From the NCBI GenBank assembly GCA_963978545.1, contig OZ021724.1, positions 25,533,933-25,597,932 of the forward strand: DNA of 64,000 bases, in the 5' to 3' direction. A program made the translations under genes and the position numbers. The first letter of the stretch is position 1. Every line of letters starts with the position of its first letter. Below, in pieces: positions 34,456 through 45,984 of this stretch. The stretch is from Linyphia triangularis. Taxonomy: Eukaryota > Arthropoda > Arachnida > Araneae > Linyphiidae. Under the pieces are notes generated by a model. That model saw nothing but the letters and a program-made list of their open reading frames with translations, ran no database searches and was not told where the DNA came from.

Positions 34456-34590
34456 GAATGCGGACGGCAGTAACCATAAAAATCGACCACGAACGAGTAA
34501 TAGAAACTTGTGTATGGCAACTTAACCCCCAAAACTTAAAGAAATACGTTGCCATCGACAAAGAGCCTGTCTGCCAAGTTTCAGCTGGAT
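34456..34590. repeat. R4 copy, truncated
   Basis: Degenerate copy ending GCCAAGTTTCAGCTGGATTGG, where SINE-B copy 6 begins. Confidence 0.55.
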
Positions 34591-34750
34591 TGGTTAGTTT
34601 GTACGCTCAACGACCTATTTTAGTGCATAATAATGACTAAATAAGTCCGGGACCCACAGCTTAACGTGGATTGCGAATCACAACCAACATCCACATCTAA
34701 CCCAGGAATCAAATCCGGCTCCTTTAACATACAAGGCCAGAGAGTTCATC
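34590..34750 (-). mobile_element. SINE-B copy 6
   Basis: Divergent copy. The tail side GTACGCTCAACGACCTATTT and the body are clear; box B is degraded (GGAATCAAATCC) and the head is cut short. Confidence 0.8.
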
Positions 34751-36522
34751 CTATTGAAAATTTATTCTAATAAATTGTTACAAATAAATATTACAAGTTT
34801 TTTACAGTCTAATTATTGCAATATAAATTATTTTTACTATGCCAAGCATTATTTTGGTTCACATAATAACCCATTGATATTTGACAAAATTTAAAATATT
34901 TTTTTAACAACAATTTTAAAATTCACTATGAAATTATAATTTTGATGATATATGATTCTACGATTTCATTTTACAACGAAAATTAAACAAAATCAACACA
35001 TCTTTAAAAACGAATGACATTTTTGCAAATTCCATTAGCCAATCGCAATGCGTGTTTCATTTAGTCCCGCTGTAATGAATTGACTGTGACGTCAGCTCGC
35101 ATAACCTCCACATTTGTACTTTGCAATTCAGCCCATAGTATCTTGCAACACAATGTGATTATTTTCATTTTTAAACGGAGCTTTTCCGAAATTAAAATGT
35201 TTTTGAAAGTTAACTCATTCTAAATTGTCATACAGTTCAAATAACACATGCAATTTGAAGAACAAATATTTCTCTTTACTTCTGTCTCTTCAAAAATTAA
35301 ATTATTTCAATTTTAAAGATGTTATAAGCCATATAATTATAGTCTAATTCGTTCTGCCTATACTATTACATTAAGCTCATTCTCACTTAAGCCTAACATG
35401 TCGGAAAAACTAACTTCGAAATGATAGCAAACCTGTTTGGTAACTTTGGCATATATTTCTGAATCACAATTACATGTTGATCGCCTTTATCTGTCGCCAA
35501 ATTATGAAATGAAAAAAAGTGGTTTTAAATTAATTAAAAATAGAAAGAATTATTTAACGAAGTTTAAACCAGCGTAGGATTTTAAGTTGAAACATTCCGC
35601 ATCCTATAATTCAATCCGTTTGAAGATCTATAGCTTAGTTAGGGCTGGACGTTTGTCTAAAATTTTACATCAAAATCGGGCTAGAACTCGTTTTTTTATT
35701 TCGTTTTGTAAATTGAAATATTTTTTTTCTTCGTTGTCTTTTATCCTAGGTACTCATTTTTTTTTCTTTGAAAGATATCACCGAGTTAAATCTATGGTAT
35801 TTTTTTGTATAATTATGTGAAGTTTCGTAAGCGCGTAAGAAAATAGTAAATTTCGGCTTTTTCGCTGGAAGTTGTGCAGAGAATAGATACTTACTGTCGT
35901 TCCTGCCTTTTTAAGGTTTGCGGCGAAACGACCGTTTCGTCTGATAAAGGATTTTAGAAGAGGAAATACCTTGGGATGTCATCAAGTATATTGTTCAAAG
36001 TACGAAATCTGAAACAACAAGTGGTCAAAAGGAGATTGCCAAAATTCATCAGGAACTCTTCAGGAACCATGCAGCTATCGTTAATCATTGTAAGTTTGAA
36101 TTATTTTACAATTGGTTTTTTGAACTTCTTATCAATAACGCAATTTTCCATAAAAATCCACGGCAATAGGGTGTGTGTAATGATATTTTTGAAATCCAAT
36201 TAAGATGTGCCGGTGTTTTCTTTCAAATTGTTTTTCCTCAAAATATCACAACAAACGTGTTTTTTTTTTTGTGTTTTTTTTTTAATGAAATTAAGTTTAC
36301 TAGATGTAAGTCTAGATGTTTTCGTGATCTGTCTAAAGCCTGCATATTTAATGATTAATTTTCAGAAGGGATTTCGGTAAAAGTGTTTGAATCAGTTCAG
36401 TTGATCTCAAATTTATAGAGTGCGCGTTTTATACATGGTTTCAAGCTGTGATAAAATGAAAAATAAATACCAATAAAATATGACTCGATGACGAAAAACG
36501 AAACAATTCTAATAAACTTATT
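34751..36522. other. AT-rich stretch, no supported gene
   Basis: Short plus-strand frames at 35587-35820, 35976-36203 and 36173-36358 are Phe/Lys-rich translations of T/A-rich DNA without recognisable motifs. A CGTAATG-type palindrome or promoter was not found. Confidence 0.4.
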
Positions 36523-36535
36523 ATGCAATACAACT

Positions 36536-36660
36536 AGCGCAGTATGCCGCTAGTGTTGCTCTTGCGCCATAAAACCTCAACCAACTAACCTACGCAAAGC
36601 AACTGGCGCTCTATGGTCATGGTGTTGTTCTCGCGCCATAAGACCTCAACCAACCAACTA
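36536..36660 (+). mobile_element. Tandem pair of SINE tails with three copies of the target site
   Basis: Two tail-like units (GTTGCTCTTGCGCCATAAAA ... CAACCAAC and GTTGTTCTCGCGCCATAAGA ... CAACCAAC) are separated and flanked by related words: ATGCAATACAACT (36523-36535), ACGCAAAGCAACT (about 36593-36605) and ATGCAATGCAACT (36661-36673). This fits two successive insertions into one site or a tandem duplication of one insertion. Confidence 0.7.
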
Positions 36661-36758
36661 ATGCAATGCAACTTTATCATGCAATGATTCTTTGTTAAAT
36701 GCTGATTTTCTTGCTCAAGAGTTACATGAGGACTATACTGCACCGTAATTAACATTAA

Positions 36759-36981
36759 CCCATTAAAGACGACTTTGAAACGGATAAACAGTCACTGTTT
36801 TTAACTTTTATCTTGTTTATTTGGCTCATTAAAGGTGGATTTTGAATTTTTCAGATTTTTTGGAATTTTATTTTTATGATTATTAACAAAACACTAATTG
36901 AAACCACAATCGGAATTTATTAGCAAAGAAAAACCTTAAAAGTTCGATTGGTAAGTTTTCTTGCTAATCAACGTTAATGGG
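36759..36981. mobile_element. piggyBac-like MITE, 223 bp, TTAA target
   Basis: Ends CCCATTAAAGACG and CGTTAATGGG, flanked by TTAA at 36755-36758 and 36982-36985. The inverted repeat is short (about 9 bp exact). Confidence 0.65.
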
Positions 36982-37211
36982 TTAATTCAAATATTTTCTA
37001 AAGGGTGGAATACTTTTTGATAGGTTTTTTTTTTTTCTTCTTTTTTTTTTCTATGGAAAACTGCTCCAGCACGCGCATATCGAATAGGTCGAAACACGGA
37101 AAGCTACCACCAGGAAGACTGGCAGCTGACACCGATCACCCCCATGTCTACATTTTGAAAAGAGAAACTGTAGGGCGCCGCCGAGTCTTTATCCCGAAAC
37201 ATCTTGTATGC

Positions 37212-37456
37212 TATACTAAACTTCAACTTAACTAGACATCACTTAGACGATAGATTGTCATACTGCTCATAGGTATTTAATCCATTTTGGCGGAGTGAAG
37301 ACATAATTCTCGCCAAACCTTAGAGCCTTTTGTTCTCTACAGGGTTGTGGTTTGGCGAACATTATGCTTCCACGCCGCCAAAATGGATTAAATACCTATG
37401 AGCACTGTGAAGATCTACCGTCTAAGTGATGTCTAGTTAAGTTGAAGTTTAGTATA
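37212..37456. repeat. Near-perfect 245 bp palindrome (hairpin element)
   Basis: The left arm begins TATACTAAACTTCAACTTAA and the right arm ends with its exact complement. Paired blocks continue inward: CTAGACATCACTTAGACG, then CTCATAGGTATTTAATCC with ATTTTGGCGG, then CGCCAAACC, and finally TAGAG/CTCTA around a small loop near 37328. Two short mismatched islands interrupt the stem. No target duplication is seen beyond the terminal TA. Confidence 0.9.
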
Positions 37457-37691
37457 GGTGAGCATTGTGCTCCCTGCCGTGAGTCCAGTTAAAGTAAAAA
37501 CTAAAACTCCGCTATATAATTTATAGACCTTGATTTGAATGTTCTACGAGTATTTTAAACTCTGCTACATAGTTTATTAGTGGACCTGCGAGCAGCCATC
37601 GCATTAGCATTGCTTAGAGGATTACCTTTTTTTTAAAGCTTGTCTGAGTTAAATATTGTATTGTATTGCTGATAGATACGATTCCTTATGC

Positions 37692-38100
37692 TAAGGCCAT
37701 TTGTACGATACGAGCGGCAAGCGGTGTGTGACAGGCGGAAGACCGAAGGAACGATAGAACGGTAGATGTTGTTCTGGCTACGGTTTACAGTGATTCAAAA
37801 AAGTTTTATATTTGAAATATAATTTGAAATGTTATTTTATTACTTTTTAAAAAACGTATGTTTATGTGATCTTTTGGGATAATCTCACCACTATACCAAT
37901 ATTAAACATTTTTGGTATTAGATACTTAATCTTGTATGTGATAATCACTCAAAACGAAGCTCTTAGCTAGTTCGTTGGATGACGTCACGTTAGGACTTGA
38001 TGGAAAATACCGCCTTCATTCTCATCGTAGCCGGAACAACTCCTCCTTCGGTTTGCCGCAAATCTTTCCCCGATTGCCATTCGTATCTTACCCAAAGTTT
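37692..38100 (+). mobile_element. MITE E, copy 1, about 400 bp
   Basis: Shares order and wording with 53791-54190: ATACGAGCGGCAAG start, GAACGATAGAACGGTA, AAATATAATTTGAAATGTTA, GTGATAATCACTCAAAA, AGCTAGTTCGTTGGATGACG, and TTTGCCGCAAATCTTT near the right end. Terminal repeats are more decayed than in copy 2. A short frame at 37975-38169 lies inside and is not a gene. Confidence 0.75.
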
Positions 38101-38548
38101 ACGACCAAACGAGCGTTTTTTCATGCAGAAACACAGCATGAAATAAGGTTATTAACCCCTTGCCTGTGACGACAGAACTCAGTTCCGGAAAACAGTTAGC
38201 CAAATAGTTAGCGTTGAAATAGTTGGCGTTGGTAGACCATTGCCACATTCCGTACTGGTTGGCGTGATTTGCGAGAAGCTTGCAAATCTGGTTTTAGCTG
38301 TTGCATTTCAAGCCAAGATGTTTGCGAAGCCGTAACGTCACATTCAATGTCAGTGGAATTAGTCTTTTTCTTGCCAACATCTAACAAGGTAATTTTGATC
38401 GCAAATTAAAAAAAAGAAAAGGCGCATTGAGCAGAAATTTTTGTGTTTACGGCCTTTTCGAAACATGTAGAATTGAATATGAACATGTAGAAAATAATAA
38501 TAAATGCGGGAACTGTCCATTCTGTGAAGCTTGAACTCAGTTTGACAA

Positions 38549-38593
38549 TATGGCCCTCGTGTTGCTCTAGCACCGTTAAATATCAACCAACCC
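38549..38593 (+). mobile_element. SINE tail fragment
   Basis: ATGGCCCTCGTGTTGCTCTA then AATATCAACCAACCCC: the tail of a SINE of the type at 36536, with the head missing. It is followed by a C-rich run (38599-38614). Confidence 0.65.
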
Positions 38594-39045
38594 CAATCCC
38601 CTCCCCCCCCCCCCCTTTTTAGCTCGTTTTCCTCAAATATATTCCACAGACAAGGGATTAAACATAGACAAGCTGATGTAACATCTGCAGATAACCTGTA
38701 GCTAAATTCGTGTGTTAACGTCTTACATTTTTGATACTTAAAATAACTACAGTGGATAAAAAAAAAAAGTCTCCGTATGGAAGCCTAAGTTACAAATATA
38801 TTAGCATAATTTCTAACCTTTTGCTTCATATCTTCAGTAACTACTGAAATAAGTTTAATTTAATTCTTTAAAATTAGTTTATAATAAATGTCTGTTTTTG
38901 CAAAACGCAGCAAGTATTTAAATTGAAATATTTAGGAGATGTTGCTAAGTTCCATGCAAAAAAGTTTCCGTACGCGATATGAAAATTAATTCTGACGTCT
39001 TCCGCAACAGACTTGCAGTAAATTTTCAAAACTGAGGTCTATCCG

Positions 39046-39396
39046 AGTGTCATGAAGATATGATAGCAGCAATTGTGTTTAATATTAGCTTGTAGCTGAT
39101 TGTCTTAAGAGGGAGTTCCTAAACCTATTCTTGAGTTGGTGAGTCAATTAAGAAATATTGGATTATCTATGAAAAAAATTGGCGAAATCTTTAATATATT
39201 GAAGTCTATAGTACAATATATTATTGAAAGACACCGTGAGCTTCATACTTTTGAGGATAGAGTCTGATCCGGAAGATCCTCAAAGCTAAAACGCTTGCAT
39301 AAAAAAATATCCTGTTGTAAGGTTCAATATAATCCACGAATAAGTGCTCCTCAAGTCGCACATGGCTTAAGAACTGATAAAAACAGTGAAAACAAT
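39046..39396 (+). pseudogene. Tc1 transposase N-terminal region (plus-strand half of fold-back)
   Basis: Broken reading frame of the DNA-binding region, recognisable mainly by its match to the inverted copy: TTGGATTATCTATGAAAAAA, ATTGGCGAAATC, then TCAAGTCGCACATGGCTTAA. Stops occur in every frame. It ends at the junction TGAAAACAATTCCCAAGTGA. Confidence 0.6.
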
Positions 39397-40090
39397 TCCC
39401 AAGTGACAATTTATGTGCACTGGTTAAGACGTTTTGCGTTGGAATGTCAAGATACACGTACCTATGCTTATTTCCTTCTACATAACTTAAATTGCCGATA
39501 CCAGCAGCTCCATACACCCCCACACCATAACTTCTCCTCCACCATGTTTGACAGTTCCACATAAATTATCAGTTAACATTTGTTGATTTAGTTTCCGCCT
39601 GACCATAACTCGATTACTTGACCCTTGGATATTTAATTTTAATTCATCACTAAAAAGGATTTTGCAAAATCGATTAGCTTTTTTCTGTTAAAGGTACTTA
39701 TATAAGGCTTCTTTCGGGCTGCAAATCCATTCAGACCCACTTTTTTAATCACATTTCTCACCGTTTGAGATGTCACTTCAATATTTTTATCAATTTTTAA
39801 GCCATGTGCGACTTAAGGTGCACTTATTCGTGGATTATCTTGAACCTTACTCTAGGATATTTCTTTTATAAAAGAGTTTTAGCTTTGAATATTTTCCGGA
39901 TTGATCTTTATCCTCAAAAGTTTGAACCTCATCGGTGTCTTTCAGTAATATATTGTACTATAGGCTTCAATATATTAATGATTTCGTCAATTTTTTTCAT
40001 AGATAATCCATTATTCCATAACTGAATCACCAACTCACGAATAGATTTAGGAACTCCATTTTTAGACAATCAGCTACCAGCTAAAATTAA
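39397..40090 (-). pseudogene. Tc1 transposase N-terminal and catalytic fragment (minus-strand half)
   Basis: The minus strand reads from the N-terminal region into the catalytic core. Visible words are RVMVRRKLNQQMLTDNL, VKHGGGEVMVWGCM, YVEGNKHRYVYLDI and QNVLTSAHKLSLGN, which is the Tc1 stretch leading up to the second catalytic Asp. It stops before QxDxxPxH because the fold-back junction comes first. Frameshifts separate the words. The protein cannot be active; the element would depend on a transposase made elsewhere. Confidence 0.8.
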
Positions 40091-40259
40091 ACAATTGCTA
40101 CTTCATGTCTTGATGACACTTGCGTACACTTCAGTTTTAAAAATTTACTGCAAGTCTGCTGTGGAAGACATCATAATTAATTTTCATATCGCGTACGGAA
40201 ACTTTTTTTTTTGCATGGCACTTAGCAACATCTCCTAAATATTTCAATTTAAATACTTG

Positions 40260-41694
40260 AAATTAACAAATACATCAAACACCTTAATTTAATATACACG
40301 AAATCTTTATTAAAAATTGCGTGTGAAACTTCGATTTGCAATCTAAATTAGTAAAAAATTCTTCCAAACACGAGCGTTCTATCTTGAATGTGGATTATCT
40401 TATTCACCCTCGCTGAACTGAATCAAAGGAGCCATCTTAGAGCGTCACAGAGTCACTTGGTGAGTGAGTGAGTCACTGGTGAGCATAACTCTTATAGTAA
40501 AATTATGTAACTTTTTATATTAGTTACTATATTTATCCGATTAATAAAGTGAATTCTCTTTTTGGTTTTCGTTTTAAATGGTTGTTTTTGCAGGTAACGA
40601 AAATTAGAGTTATACCATCTGTACAAATACGTCACTCACATTTCATGATTAAGCAGTATTTAAAATGTGTTTATGCAGAACTATATTTGTTAAGGAAATG
40701 TATATTCAAAGCGATAAAATGGTACTGAATCGCTAATGCACATTTTCCTAAATAATTATGTATAAGTTAAAAAAAACTCTAAAACTTATTCCGGAAATAA
40801 TTATCAGAATTATTTTTGCCGATCTATAATTAAAATATAAACGTGTCAAAGCTCACATAAAAAGTTTAAATTAAAAAACAAACTTTTTTCCTTGAAAACT
40901 AATTAGGGGTATTAAATGAATAATCAAATTCTGATAGTTCTATTAAACTTGAGTTATAACACATGTTTGAAGTTGTTAAATACTTTTTTATGCACAAAAT
41001 TTTTTGGTAGTCTACGGTAGAACGCAGATAGAGTATTTTTTTTTTATTATCATTATTTGAAAATTCCAGTTAATTACGATAGGGGATAGTAAAATGGAAA
41101 GAAAAATGTTTAAACAAAATTCGGAATCCTTATTAGTCAGATTTATAAATTACTCTATAAAAAGAATCTGTATTTAAGTTCGGATTTATTTCTTAATTTA
41201 CTTTACTTTAGTGTTTTTTTTTTTTTTTTTTTTTTTAAATTATCGTTTGGTGAATTAATGAAACAAAATACATTTTTATTTGTTTGAGAGTACACGAAAT
41301 GGTGTCAACGCGATTTATTTTAATTTTTCTATGATATATGGATTGCAGGATATTTTTCAAAATGTTCTAAAATAATAATAATAAATACAAAAAATAAAAA
41401 AATAAAAAATTGAGTTTTTTGCAACAATGAAAAAAGACATGTCCGTATCTTTAAAACTGACCGAGTTATAATAAATTAAAAACTTGAAAAAAGTATGAAT
41501 CTGAAATTTTTTTAGAACCTGCAAACTTGCAAGTTATACCAGGTTACTATAGCATCCATAAAAATAGTTTCATTCCTGTAATTTAAAATTGACAAGAATA
41601 GAATGAACAACTAAAGAACTATCCAAACTTTCCAGAAGCGTCTCATTAAAAAAAATGGCTGACTATTGCAAATGTGCATTTTTTCCAAGCTATT
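40260..41694. other. AT-rich stretch with T tracts
   Basis: No gene. A GTGAGTGAGTGAGTCACTGG word lies at about 40459 and a T23 run at about 41213-41236. Confidence 0.4.
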
Positions 41695-41790
41695 GTCACT
41701 CTTATAACCTAGAGGTGTGGAACATCGCCCAACTTTCATTCACACTATTTTATTGACGTGGATCGGTTATTGTTTACCGTTTTTATATTT
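41695..41790 (-). repeat. R3 end fragment
   Basis: Reads, on the minus strand, the 3' end of R3: ATTGACGTGGATCGG-side sequence to GATGTTCCACACCTCTAG. Only about 95 bp remains. Confidence 0.65.
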
Positions 41791-42692
41791 GGGAAATTCT
41801 ACCGTCAAGTGCTAGACATTTAAACTACTCGTTAAACTATATTTGCTTGTAGTTCTTTTTCGTAAGAATTATGTTTTAGAATTTGTGATGGTCTGATGAT
41901 AACACTTGAGTTGATTGATTTTATAAGGATAAGAATTTTGTCATAAACTTTTGAAATCCCAAGTTTTTTTTTTTTTTTTTTTTTTTTTTTTGTGAAAATT
42001 TTGAAGGTTTCGAGAATACCACAGTAATTATTTTTAAGGTTAAGTAATATTTTTTTAGAAAATTTTCCTATGAAAAGGATAATGAAATAATTATCTTAAA
42101 ACATGTTACTAAATAAGCCATTTCGACGTTTTTCTTTGCCAATGTAATAACTATCGTTAAGTAATACAACCAAACTAGAAATTAAAAAAAAAATAAAAAA
42201 ATTATGAAAATATTACAGCACAATTGGTAAATTACACCATTGATCTTACATATGAATGCATTGACCAATTAAAGTGTAATTGTATGTGCAATTTTCCACA
42301 TCCATAGTTTTTTCTATAAATGGCGAGTTAGATGTCAATTTTTCATTTTTCGAACTCAAAAACATCTAATTGGGCATTTTAACGTAAATAGACGGACCAT
42401 TTCCACCAACATAACATACATTATTCTTCCTTAACTTGCAAAAAAATATATATATTAACTTCTAAGTTTGGAAATCATAATCGTATCTAAGTTTACAATC
42501 ATATTCATGAATCTTGTCTACTTTGTAAAACTATTGCTATCTAATTTGTATAATTATTGCTATCTAATAACAATTTATAATTTCGTTTTACCATTGAAAT
42601 ATACCAATTCAGCGTTAATCAGTGGTCCAACCATAAAGTTTATGTGGGAGAGGTTTTCAATCAAGCATATAAATCGCTTTTATATTTCTCTT

Positions 42693-42738
<46 letters not shown>

Positions 42739-44957
42739 CTTCTCACACTAAAACCCATCCCCCTAGTTACACGCCTGACGTTAATAGATTTACATGTTAA
42801 ATGTAAAGGTTATATAATACATGTTAATTTTACATGTTAGTTGTATCCTGTAAACATGAATTAAATTTCTTATATACGAATATTTATATTTATTTACATA
42901 TAATAAATGGACAAAATTTACAAAGATTTGTCATTAGGAATTCAAAAGTTATAAATAAGGCGATTTACATTCTCATCGCTTGAAATTAAAAAAAAAAAAA
43001 AGCTTACAATAAGGTAAAGTGATAAACAAAATTAAGCCCAGTTCGACTCAAAAAGTATGAAGCCTATAGCGACAGAACATAGCTGCAAATACAATTTCAA
43101 GAATAATCACTTTTGGATAAATATAAATTTTAAGACCATTTTAATTCAGTTATTCAAAAGATGAACACTAGTAAACTCATTAGAAATCGCATATTAAATA
43201 TTTTTTTAAAAATAATTTACTTACTATACACATGTTTTTAAGTAATGTCCATGAACAAGTTGTTTATTTATTAGGAATTTAAAAGGAAAACATTCATGCG
43301 AATGAAACAAAGTGTCCGTCTGCTATGTTATAGAAAGTAACATTCAATTCACGGAGAACGATGAAATGTTCAATGTAATTAGATTTTGCCCACATTAGAT
43401 TAGATTAGCATGCACAATTAGATTTGCATATCACACACAGAATGTTAATTTTTTTTTTTTTTTTTTAATTATTAAAGGTTGATATAGTTTTAACATCAAG
43501 GTGGTGGGCATATAGTGCACAAAAATTCCGCCGAATGGCACCATTGCAATTATTGTTTTTTCATTCTTATTTTGGATTCTATTGTTGTGGGGAAAAAAGG
43601 GGAGGGGGATTGTATTTTTTTTTGTATGATGAGGGAGAATGGGGGGGGGGGTTGGAGTTGCATTATTGAAAACCGATTTTTTTGTTTTTGTTTTTTTTAC
43701 ATGGACTCAAATTTGTATTAATGGGAAAAAGATTTTTATAAAATTGGGGGGGGGGGGGTATTTTTAGAAACAGATTTTTTAAACTTTTAGAGAGCGAAGC
43801 TAACCTAGGTTTACGAAATGTAAAAGGCTGGCGGCTATGCAAAAAGCTATAGGAAAAAAAAAGCTACGAAATGTAAGAATCTGGCGACCAGGAAACGAAA
43901 TGCTTCCTGTTCTCCGCAACTCGAAGCCACAAGGATAATTATTAATGTGAGTATATAGTGACCACAATGTTTGTATTGATTCGATTAAATTAATATGATT
44001 TAAAATATATAAACTAGAATAAAATTATTCCCTTTAATCCAAAGTTATCAATAATATTGCCCTTAAACATAGAAAGAAACACTGAGATAGACATTGCTTT
44101 AAAGGGAAACTAATATTGATAAAATTAAGGAATAAAAAAAAAGGGTGCATAATTATATTAAGAACTATACTAAGTAGCATAATAAATATTTCTTGCTATT
44201 ATAAGGCATAATTAGCAACTGAAATAATAAAAAAAGAAACGTTATTAAATCAAATAATGTTCCTGCTAATGAAATATTGCGACCTTTTTATTATCCTTCA
44301 AAGATTATATTTGACATCGGCCAAAGGATGTGTTGCAGTAAATTAAAAATTCTTCTCTGATAAAAAAGGTATTTAATTACATTTCATTTTTTTTAAATAG
44401 TTATACACATTTTTTGCCATAACTACACTCGACTAATGTTGTCAATAATAATTTAATTCAGTTAAAGCAATGTAACAGAAATAATAGTTCCACGTGAATT
44501 TCGCATGAAGCCTTAGTTTCTGCTCATGTATGTCTTCGCTTTTTGTGTAAGTTTTCAGGATTTTATATCAGACGTCTCTCACTCCAAAAAGATTCTAAAA
44601 TAACAAATAATATGATTATTTTATAGTATTGAATGGATAGCATTATTCCCACAGAATCAAGTATGCTCAGATAAGTACTTGCGCATAATAAACTGTACAT
44701 ATACATTTCAGTTGTGAAATTATCAATTATATATGCGATAAATAGCATTAAGAAGTATGACATATGGTTTTTATTTCGTATGATTTTATTCTCGCAAAAG
44801 TTAGTGTCTCATCATTATGAAACTTAGTGCAGAATCCTATACTTTTAAAGGCTAGTCTAAAATGTATCATGATAAAATGACTCAAGTAAGTTGAAAACTT
44901 TTAGTAAGCATTACTATTGACTTGTAATAAATATTTTGTGTGATAAAACAAGGTTCA
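41791..44957. other. AT-rich stretch with homopolymer and G-rich tracts
   Basis: No supported gene. It holds T27 at about 41964-41990, a possible decayed R3 end at 42228-42300, A39 at 42697-42735, T20 at about 43449, and three G-rich patches (43585-43610, 43638-43652 and a G12 run at 43746-43757). The frames at 42468-42800 and 43515-43721 run through these tracts and are not genes. Confidence 0.45.
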
Positions 44958-45178
44958 GATTTACTGTAGATGCCTCTTGGTGACTTTTTGAAAGTTGTTG
45001 ATTCGGTGCCAAATGTGACAACCCGTTGCCCAACATTTACTGCCAATCCTAGTAACCGTTTGGATTTGGCTGCATGTCGTTTTGACGCATATTTTGTACT
45101 TGGCGATAAAACTGTTTGACGACATTTTCAATTTGGCGACTTTTGGAAATGTGGCCGAGTGGCATCCTACAGTAAATC
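44958..45178. mobile_element. MITE with GATTTACTGTAG ends, 221 bp
   Basis: GATTTACTGTAGATGCC at 44958-44974 pairs with GGCATCCTACAGTAAATC at 45161-45178. The interior repeats TTTGGCGAC/TTGGCGAT-like words. No coding capacity; family unknown. Confidence 0.7.
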
Positions 45179-45970
45179 ATAATCTAAAATAATAACCATC
45201 TTGATTTGAAACATTAATTACAAGCATTATTAAACAAGAAAAAACATTCAAAAAATGTATTAACTCTATTTTGTGTTTTCACCATTAATTGTTTAGTGTT
45301 CTCTCGTTACTCTGCTTACCAAATGCTTGATATTTGTTATCTTCACCAAGTCAACAGATTTCAAAACTTAGCAGTATTTAATTTACTATACATAAGAAGT
45401 TGTAAAATAGGAAAGTTTTTCATACCTATAAGTACTCTACCTAGATCTGCCTCGATTGCTCGATACCGGTATTTTCCGCTGCCATCAGAACGATTCTCCG
45501 TCGATTGAACTGGACTATCAACTTAATGTCGGTGGTAACTAGAGGAACAAATATCGAGCTTTCGGTGCACAGAGTAACGAGAGGAGCTCACTTAGAGCTT
45601 TGTTTTGTTATCAAAGCAATCTTAGATTTTACCTTTATACACGTGTGTTTTGTGTTGGTTTACGCGCTTTCTTTCCCCAAGCTTAGGGAAAGATATTACT
45701 GGTATTCTAATATTAACAAAAAGTACAATGTAATCTAATAATACTCCTAATAACTGCTTCTATTATTAATATTAAATATATAGACCTTTCACATAAAAAT
45801 GCAACACATTTTGCAACAAAATACTGTGTCAAAATAATCGAACTTGTAACTAAAATTTTAATAATGAGTTTTATACATTTTCCTCTAGTCCTAAAAAGTC
45901 GACTTCATGTCTATATTTTAACATCTGAATGCTAATCTGAAACATACATGACTGAGTACACAATTTCTTA
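45179..45970. other. Region downstream of the secreted-protein gene
   Basis: Two short plus-strand frames (45296-45508, 45505-45738) lack motifs. For the minus-strand gene this is the 3' side: an ATTAAA polyadenylation-type hexamer lies at 45857-45862 on the minus strand, about 125 bp past the stop. Confidence 0.45.
45857..45862 (-). terminator. Candidate polyadenylation signal ATTAAA
   Basis: Common variant hexamer on the minus strand, about 125 bp downstream of the stop. Not the canonical AATAAA, and no other clue supports it. Confidence 0.35.
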
Positions 45971-45975
45971 CCTTT
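45966..45975 (-). promoter_or_regulatory. Candidate splice donor just after the stop codon
   Basis: The minus strand reads AAAAG|GTAAGA with the cut about 13 bases past the stop at 45985-45987. This is a near-consensus donor. It could start a 3' UTR intron; no acceptor was pinned down. Confidence 0.35.
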
Positions 45976-45984
45976 TCCCAACCA

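Larger units (their letters stand above)
38750..40259. mobile_element. Fold-back Tc1-like element, copy 1 (right end truncated)
   Basis: The left end CAGTGGATAAAA follows TA. Inside each arm the word AAAAGTCTCCGTA is repeated about 195 bp inward as AAAAAGTTTCCGTACGCG, the IR/DR layout of some Tc1 elements. The left part (38750 to about 39396) holds the 5' end and N-terminal transposase region on the plus strand. From about 39397 to 40259 the same 5' region plus part of the catalytic domain is present on the minus strand. The two copies thus face outward and meet at an internal junction. The outermost 190 bp or so of the right end is missing. Confidence 0.85.

Noticed and set aside
45505..45738. 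Possible small gene downstream of the secreted-protein gene
   Set aside because: No motif, no start context, no splice signals; open frame length is expected by chance.
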